Source: a virus. Taken from it: DNA of 32,082 nt. The stretch spans positions 1-32,082 of IMG/VR virus record IMGVR_UViG_3300028394_000216; one strand, 5' to 3'. The stretch's first letter is position 1. Each line of letters opens with the position of its first letter. Under the pieces are notes generated by a model, which was not told where the DNA came from, searched no databases, and saw only the letters and a program-made list of their open reading frames with translations. Below are positions 28,167-32,082 of this stretch, one piece after another. The position numbers and the translations under genes are program-made.

Positions 28167-28979
28167 TCATGCGGCAATTTGCCAAGATTCACTATTATCA
28201 GCAATTGGAGTCCAAGTTTCACTTGAATCACTAATTGCAGTCCATGTTTCTGACTGGTCAGAGATTGGTGTCCAAGTTTCTGAATTATCAGATATCCCAG
28301 ACCAACTTTCTGCCGTGTCACTTTCTGCTACCCATTTTAGTCTTGCATTGACCGCCATGGATGACGATTCTGTAAATGCAATTGCACCAGGCTGCCTGCG
28401 CTGCGCATTGACCACCAAAGTGCTTGTGCCAATAATGGCAAAACCAGAATTGCCAAGAATACTTGTGCCGACTGTCAGTGTCGATGTGTCTATGATGCTG
28501 GCCGCGCCAATGGCGTATCTGAGACCAGCCACGGCCATGGTGCTGGTGTCACTGATGGCGGCTGCACCCACCGCATAACGCACCCCAGCCACGGCCATGG
28601 TGCTTGTGTCACTGATTGCGGCTGATGCAGTTGTCAGCCTATTGGCCGCCACGGCCATGGTGCTTGTGCCAGTTATTGAGAAAGCGCCACTTAATGTCTT
28701 ATTGGCATTGACCGCCATTGTGCTGGTGGATGTAATTGCTATTGCAGCAGACACATACCTGACGGCAGCCACCGCCATAGTGGACTGGTCAAAAATCTCA
28801 AATTGGGCGTTTGATACAGTTCTACCAGACACCGCCATGGTGCTGGTGTCTGAAATAATTATTTGAGGCTCAAATGTGCCTCTGGAGTAATTGCCCTTGC
28901 CGTAAGAGCCGTAGCCGTAGCCTACCCTCGGATCAGAGTATTGGCCAACACCAAAATTCCCCGATCCATAGGCTGCCAT
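28167..28979 (-). CDS. Repeat protein with two tandem repeat families (270 aa)
   Basis: The first 36 residues are a Gly/Tyr-rich segment (GYGYGSYGKGNYSRG). From about 37 to 220 nine units of 19-22 residues carry the core DTSTMAV or a variant (TSTMAVAANR, TSTLVVNAQR), suggesting stacked beta-strands. From about 220 a second set of 10-residue units runs SDNSETWTPI, SDQSETWTAI, SDSSETWTPI. The DNA repeats are correspondingly near-identical, so unit number may vary. It lies between fibre genes and is probably part of the fibre or tail tip. Confidence 0.72.
   Translation of the reverse strand: MAAYGSGNFGVGQYSDPRVGYGYGSYGKGNYSRGTFEPQIIISDTSTMAVSGRTVSNAQFEIFDQSTMAVAAVRYVSAAIAITSTSTMAVNANKTLSGAFSITGTSTMAVAANRLTTASAAISDTSTMAVAGVRYAVGAAAISDTSTMAVAGLRYAIGAASIIDTSTLTVGTSILGNSGFAIIGTSTLVVNAQRRQPGAIAFTESSSMAVNARLKWVAESDTAESWSGISDNSETWTPISDQSETWTAISDSSETWTPIADNSESWQIAA
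28175..28870. repeat. Tandem coding repeats in the 270-aa protein gene
   Basis: Two repeat arrays lie within the gene: about five 30-base units at the left end (the protein C-terminus) and nine units of about 60 bases carrying GCCACGGCCATGGTGCT-like cores, with copies around 28500-28680 nearly identical. Divergence rises towards the array ends, which suggests unit duplication by slippage or recombination. Confidence 0.7.
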
Positions 28980-28980
28980 A

Positions 28981-29376
28981 TCAGGCCAAAGTGATGCTCA
29001 AGGATGTGGCTGGAATGCGCAAGACATCGCCATCATTGATGGTGCGCGCTGTGGTCAATGGCGCCCAGGCTAATAGATTGCCTGATGTGCTTGCATCAAA
29101 GATGCCGGCCCATCCCACTGATCCCCAGTTTCCACCAGAAGCAGCTGCAAACTCGATGGCCGCTGCATTGGTGAATGTCGTGGCAGTGCCAGAGCCGGAG
29201 ATGGTGCCAGTCACTACCCGTGCGTAGCCACTGCCAGACACCTCAGTGCCGCCACCCGTGTCACTGGGCGTAGCCGTGAAAAGGCCAACATACCAGGCAG
29301 TGGGGCGGGTTGCCGAATTTGTAGTGAAAACCCAATTTAAAACTAGGTTTTCGGTGTAGTCGGTAAAAGATGACAT
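28981..29376 (-). CDS. Virion-associated beta-rich protein (131 aa)
   Basis: Starts MSSFTDYTENLVLNWVFTT, then AWYVGLFTATPSDTGGGTEV and SGYARVVTG, a conserved pattern I know from small phage structural proteins near the tail-fibre genes. GNWGSVGWAGIFDASTSGNL and LLAWAPLTTARTINDGD complete a beta-sandwich. No catalytic residues. Gene order (adaptor, this gene, repeat protein, fibres) suggests a tail or fibre-attachment component, but the precise role is unknown. Confidence 0.68.
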   Translation of the reverse strand: MSSFTDYTENLVLNWVFTTNSATRPTAWYVGLFTATPSDTGGGTEVSGSGYARVVTGTISGSGTATTFTNAAAIEFAAASGGNWGSVGWAGIFDASTSGNLLAWAPLTTARTINDGDVLRIPATSLSITLA

Positions 29377-29386
29377 GGTCTAGTCC

Positions 29387-30010
29387 TTATCCAAAAGTCT
29401 TTGCACGGGTCAGCAATGCACCACCAGAAGATGCACCGCGATCATCGGCAGTTTGTAAATCGTTTAAGGCTCGCTCATAGAGCGTTGCCCATGTCTGGAT
29501 TCTCGCATCATCTTGCAAGTATGGTGCAGCCTGGAGCAATGCCCCATACAGATAAATATCAGGACTCGATGACAAAAGCCAGTTGCTGGCCACACTGCTT
29601 GATAACTTTGTTAACTTGGCGTAATAGGTCAGCTCGGTCGTGTAGTTACTATCTGGTGTTGGGACAATTCTAAACTGGCCACCAACAACACCAAAGAATT
29701 TTGGCTTGCCGCTGGCCGTGTAATTGGCTGCCTCATTGTCCAAGGCATCAATGCTCAAAAACTGCAATGGGGTCTGGGGATTGGTGCTTGTGAGCTTCAA
29801 AGATTTGGTCTCAAGAAAGTCGCTTGGCACTGCGCCATATTGGGCGTCAAAAGAAGCATTGGCCCTGACAATCATCTGCCTGGTGCGCAGTGTGCGTTCC
29901 ACTTGTGCCTCGGCCAGAGAGATAAAGTCAGGAATGGCCGTGGTTAGGTCCGACCGATTAAGCCAGTCACCAATGGATGTCTTCAGCTCTGTATAGGTTG
30001 TCAGTGCCAT
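29387..30010 (-). CDS. Head-tail adaptor, P22 gp4-like
   Basis: 207 residues from ATG at 30010, which shares its first base with the preceding TAA (TAATG). The open frame extends to 30049 but without support. The start MALTTYTELKTSIGDWLNRS, then IPDFISLAEAQVERTLRTRQ, is the helical N-terminal signature of gp4-like adaptors that bind under the portal ring. A beta-insertion (LTSTNPQTPLQFLSIDALD) and a helical C-terminus follow. It would connect portal and tail in a short-tailed virion. Supports the podovirus assignment. Confidence 0.82.
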   Translation of the reverse strand: MALTTYTELKTSIGDWLNRSDLTTAIPDFISLAEAQVERTLRTRQMIVRANASFDAQYGAVPSDFLETKSLKLTSTNPQTPLQFLSIDALDNEAANYTASGKPKFFGVVGGQFRIVPTPDSNYTTELTYYAKLTKLSSSVASNWLLSSSPDIYLYGALLQAAPYLQDDARIQTWATLYERALNDLQTADDRGASSGGALLTRAKTFG

Positions 30011-30660
30011 TATTGGGCCTCTTTTTCCATCTCTTCTTTCACAATCCAAGTGTGTTCATGGCGAAATTCAAACGTGCCAATGTGGCCAATTTCCTTTGAA
30101 ACGTCATGGTCGATGTAAACCTTGTAGCCCAGCTCTTGAGCTTTCTTACAAAAGAACACATCTTCTCCCATGTAGCCCCGTGTGGTCTGCCATGGCATAT
30201 CAAACCATGGCTCACTCATGCCCTCAAACACCTCGCGCTTGATCAGCATTATGCCAGTGCCAATGCTTCCCACCTCTTCTAATCCAGTAGATTCTGGCAT
30301 GGTGTAGACCGCCTGGCGCTTGCCATTCTCGTCATAGTTCTGGGCAGTTGGGCCGGTGGGCATTCTGCGTCTGGCACAGTTGGCAGCCACAATCTCTTTG
30401 TCGTGCTTTAAGAGCCGCTGGACCATGTCCTGTGGGAATGTCATGTCCGAGTCAATGAAAAGAATGTGGGTGCAGCCTTCGGCCATGGCATCCAAGCAAA
30501 GGTCAGCCCTTTGGTTTTGAATAATCGTGCCTTGCATCAATTTCAGACTGATAGCGTCTTCAGTGTTGAGTGTGTGATAAGCCACCATATTGACCATGCA
30601 ATATGTGTAATTTGTGTGGACCTGATCACGGGCCGGTGTGCAGACTGCAATGTAATTCAT
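30010..30660 (-). CDS. Glycosyltransferase (GT-A fold, phage type)
   Basis: A 216-residue enzyme. NYIAVCTPARDQVH opens the fold, THILFIDSDMTF contains the DxD metal/nucleotide-sugar motif (D70, D72), and RGYMGEDVFFCKKAQELGYK (about 161-180) the acidic catalytic region, followed by HDVSKEIGHIG with the metal-binding His. This is the pattern of the phage glycosyltransferases found next to structural genes. It may glycosylate capsid or tail proteins, as it lies between capsid and adaptor genes. Starts with ATGA overlap at 30657-30660. Confidence 0.8.
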   Translation of the reverse strand: MNYIAVCTPARDQVHTNYTYCMVNMVAYHTLNTEDAISLKLMQGTIIQNQRADLCLDAMAEGCTHILFIDSDMTFPQDMVQRLLKHDKEIVAANCARRRMPTGPTAQNYDENGKRQAVYTMPESTGLEEVGSIGTGIMLIKREVFEGMSEPWFDMPWQTTRGYMGEDVFFCKKAQELGYKVYIDHDVSKEIGHIGTFEFRHEHTWIVKEEMEKEAQ

Positions 30661-30974
30661 ACTTGTCCAGGGCGAGTTCTAAAAAATTTATTGTCGGAGT
30701 CGTTGAGCCAGCGTTTCATGTACTCCTGGTCATCGATCTTGCCCTCGGCCTTCATCTTGTAAAAAAGGGATTCGGGGATGGATGCCACCAAGTGCCACTC
30801 ACCAGTCCAGTTGGCTTTCTCATCCACAGCGTTATAGATGGCCTTGTTGGCCTCAATCACCGCTGTGACATCTTGTTGGGTCTCAATGGTCACATCGCCA
30901 GTATCAGCATTTTCATGCCAGATGCGCTTGATGCCTTGATCTTTGTTTTCGCTAAATAGTCTTTTGTGAATCAT
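30657..30974 (-). CDS. 105-aa hypothetical protein downstream of the capsid gene
   Basis: Opens MIHKRLFSENKDQGIKRIWH, continues with a strand-rich part (DTGDVTIETQQDVTAVIEAN) and a helical, Trp-containing end (YMKRWLNDSDNKFFRTRPG). I recall similar proteins following the capsid gene in podoviruses; the role is unknown. It has no Shine-Dalgarno sequence. The U-tract of the capsid-gene terminator ends three bases before the ATG, so expression must depend on read-through. Its stop overlaps the glycosyltransferase start. Confidence 0.68.
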   Translation of the reverse strand: MIHKRLFSENKDQGIKRIWHENADTGDVTIETQQDVTAVIEANKAIYNAVDEKANWTGEWHLVASIPESLFYKMKAEGKIDDQEYMKRWLNDSDNKFFRTRPGQV

Positions 30975-30977
30975 GTT

Positions 30978-31007
30978 AAAAAAAGGGCCAAGTTTCCCTG
31001 GCCCTTT
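30978..31007 (-). terminator. Intrinsic terminator after the major capsid gene
   Basis: On the minus strand AAAGGGCCA pairs with TGGCCCTTT (30999-31007 and 30982-30990 in window numbering) across an eight-base loop, followed by a T run. A textbook rho-independent terminator. It should make most transcripts end after the capsid gene, leaving the genes to the left at a lower level. Confidence 0.82.
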
Positions 31008-31021
31008 CCGTTTACCTTCGA

Positions 31022-31984
31022 TTAAGAAGTGATCAAGTCAGCGGCCAAACCATGGGCCAACTCAGAAGTGACCTTGTGACCCCATTCCACGATCAGCATA
31101 CGCTTTTCAGCATCGCCAGTCTTGGCCAATTCGACTTGCTGATAAGGGCGCAACATAACCATCTTGGCGTAATCAGGATCGATCACCCATGCATCACGCT
31201 CACGTTGGAATCTGTTCGCAATAACTTGCACGTTTCCGAAATCGCTGACATAAATGTCAACGGCCCCGACCAATGTGGCAGGCTTTGCACCGCCATCAAT
31301 GTTGAAACGGCTTGAGGCAATACCAGAGAAACCTGACACGCGCTGCTTGTTAACAGGACCGCACATCAAAATCTTAGGTGTACCGCCTTGTGTCCACACT
31401 TTCTGAATCACATTCTTGAGAATGGTTTCAGTGAATGTGCGCACTGTGCCATCTGTACGGGCGCTGTTTGGCAGCGTTGTGTAAGATGGATCAGTACCAT
31501 TGGTCTGCTTGTCTGTGTTCGTCTTGATATACGCACCCAAAGAAGCAGTCACACGGGCAGTTGTCGAGTCACCAGCGACAGCAATACCACCATTCAACAT
31601 CACGAATTCTTGGTCGCGACGTAATTCAGCGCCCCTTTTCGCGATTTGGTATGCTAATTCTGAGCGACGCCCTGCCTTGTTGACCACTTCTTCAGTGGCT
31701 GACAAGATGATTGTCTTGCGTGAAATCTGTGCATAGTTTTGCATACGCACAGTAGCAGTTACAGAGTCAAACGATGCAACATCGTCACCCTCAAGCTGTG
31801 CATTTGCGGCAGCTGAGGCAAGCGTATCAGTCTGATACTCAAACAAAGCATTGGACACGTTTTCACGGCCAATGTTTGAAGCATATGGAGTTTCTTCCGG
31901 TGCTATATTTGTGATGATATTGCTCAAATCTTCCCGAATACCCTTTGCAGAGTAAGTCAGGAATGTGTTACTTACGATAGCCAT
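31022..31984 (-). CDS. Major capsid protein, SU10-like (DUF5309)
   Basis: A 320-residue HK97-fold capsid protein of the SU10/DUF5309 type. NTFLTYSAKGIREDLSNIIT and NIAPEETPYASNIGRENVSN form the N-arm. ARRMQ-like TATVRMQNYAQISRKTIILS leads into the long spine helix region (SELAYQIAKRGAELRRDQEF). The A-domain includes KILMCGPVNKQRVSGFSG and DIYVSDFGNVQVIANRFQRE, and the end is KMVMLRPYQQVELAKTGDAE. GAGG sits well before the ATG. A strong terminator follows, consistent with high expression. Confidence 0.92.
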   Translation of the reverse strand: MAIVSNTFLTYSAKGIREDLSNIITNIAPEETPYASNIGRENVSNALFEYQTDTLASAAANAQLEGDDVASFDSVTATVRMQNYAQISRKTIILSATEEVVNKAGRRSELAYQIAKRGAELRRDQEFVMLNGGIAVAGDSTTARVTASLGAYIKTNTDKQTNGTDPSYTTLPNSARTDGTVRTFTETILKNVIQKVWTQGGTPKILMCGPVNKQRVSGFSGIASSRFNIDGGAKPATLVGAVDIYVSDFGNVQVIANRFQRERDAWVIDPDYAKMVMLRPYQQVELAKTGDAEKRMLIVEWGHKVTSELAHGLAADLITS

Positions 31985-31991
31985 AATTTCC

Positions 31992-32082
31992 TCATTTCAA
32001 TAAATGTTCAATTGCAGAAGCCGCATCATCGATGCGACCAGTTTTTGCAAGACGCTGCTTTGCTCGCACACTCTCAGTTGTT
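31992..32082 (-). CDS. C-terminal end of an unidentified protein (5' end beyond window)
   Basis: The minus strand is open from the right edge to a TGA at 31992, giving 29 complete residues that read ESVRAKQRLAKTGRIDDAAS and end AIEHLLK. Charged and helical; it could be the tail of a scaffolding protein, which usually lies just before the capsid gene, but too little is visible to say. The capsid ribosome site follows its stop closely. Confidence 0.6.
   Translation of the reverse strand, partial: TTESVRAKQRLAKTGRIDDAASAIEHLLK

Noticed and set aside
28175-28870. Possible CRISPR array
   Set aside because: The repeats are in frame with a protein, have no unique spacers of constant length and differ gradually, so they are protein-coding tandem repeats.
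1-32082. tRNA genes, integrase, attachment sites, insertion sequences and reverse transcriptase
   Set aside because: I looked for cloverleaf-type motifs, recombinase signatures, flanking direct repeats and transposase or RT motifs, and found none convincing by eye. A tRNAscan and profile search would be decisive.

Overview
The window is part of a tailed double-stranded DNA bacteriophage genome of podovirus type (short tail). Seen directly: both terminase subunits, an SU10-like major capsid protein, a P22 gp4-like head-tail adaptor, a P22 gp10-like stabilisation protein, a block of large Ala/Gly-rich internal (ejection) proteins, several fibre proteins, a holin and GH24 endolysin, and a DNA replication module. 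No sheath, baseplate, tape-measure or long-tail gene is visible. No portal, integrase, DNA polymerase or tRNA gene was recognised. The portal probably lies just beyond the right edge. Shine-Dalgarno signals and E. coli-type DnaA boxes point to a proteobacterial host. A freshwater betaproteobacterium is my guess from gene content only.

Layout, left to right (most genes are on the minus strand, so transcription runs right to left): (1) 1-4234, two glycosyltransferase-like genes, a run of small basic or Cys-rich proteins, the large terminase and three tiny genes. (2) 4235-4544, a non-coding stretch with four DnaA boxes and an AT-rich tract. (3) 4545-5717, small terminase, VRR-NUC nuclease and a Cys-containing protein. 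(4) 5718-5939, an iteron/DnaA-box/hairpin region. (5) 5940-10507, primase-helicase, 30-aa membrane protein, DUF2800-type nuclease and SNF2-like helicase. (6) 10619-12938, a rightward segment with a DUF2815 ssDNA-binding protein, GIY-YIG-like protein, small proteins and a winged-helix protein, interrupted by a leftward HTH repressor-like gene with its own operator region. (7) 12935-20972, ejection proteins, GNAT protein, gp10-like protein and a jelly-roll protein. (8) 21079-21279, a lone rightward acidic protein. (9) 21293-25322, lysis and accessory genes: phosphoesterase, metallopeptidase, endolysin, holin, several small membrane proteins and a tail-assembly chaperone. (10) 25333-32082, fibres, repeat proteins, adaptor, glycosyltransferase and capsid.

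The replication genes look like a self-contained initiation system. An archaeo-eukaryotic-type primase fused to a RecA-like helicase ends six bases from an array of CTAATRCGGAA iterons mixed with perfect DnaA boxes. That resembles the P4 alpha/ori or plasmid iteron arrangement more than a T7-type system. With no polymerase in the window, I infer that host DnaA and the host replisome are recruited, with phage SSB, SNF2 helicase and two nucleases processing the DNA. A leaderless HTH gene facing an operator-overlapped rightward promoter may form an early or lysogeny-like switch.

Tight 1-4 base start/stop overlaps (ATGA, GTGA, TTGA, TAATG) link most genes and were used to fix many start codons, including three single-membrane-span proteins of exactly 30 residues.
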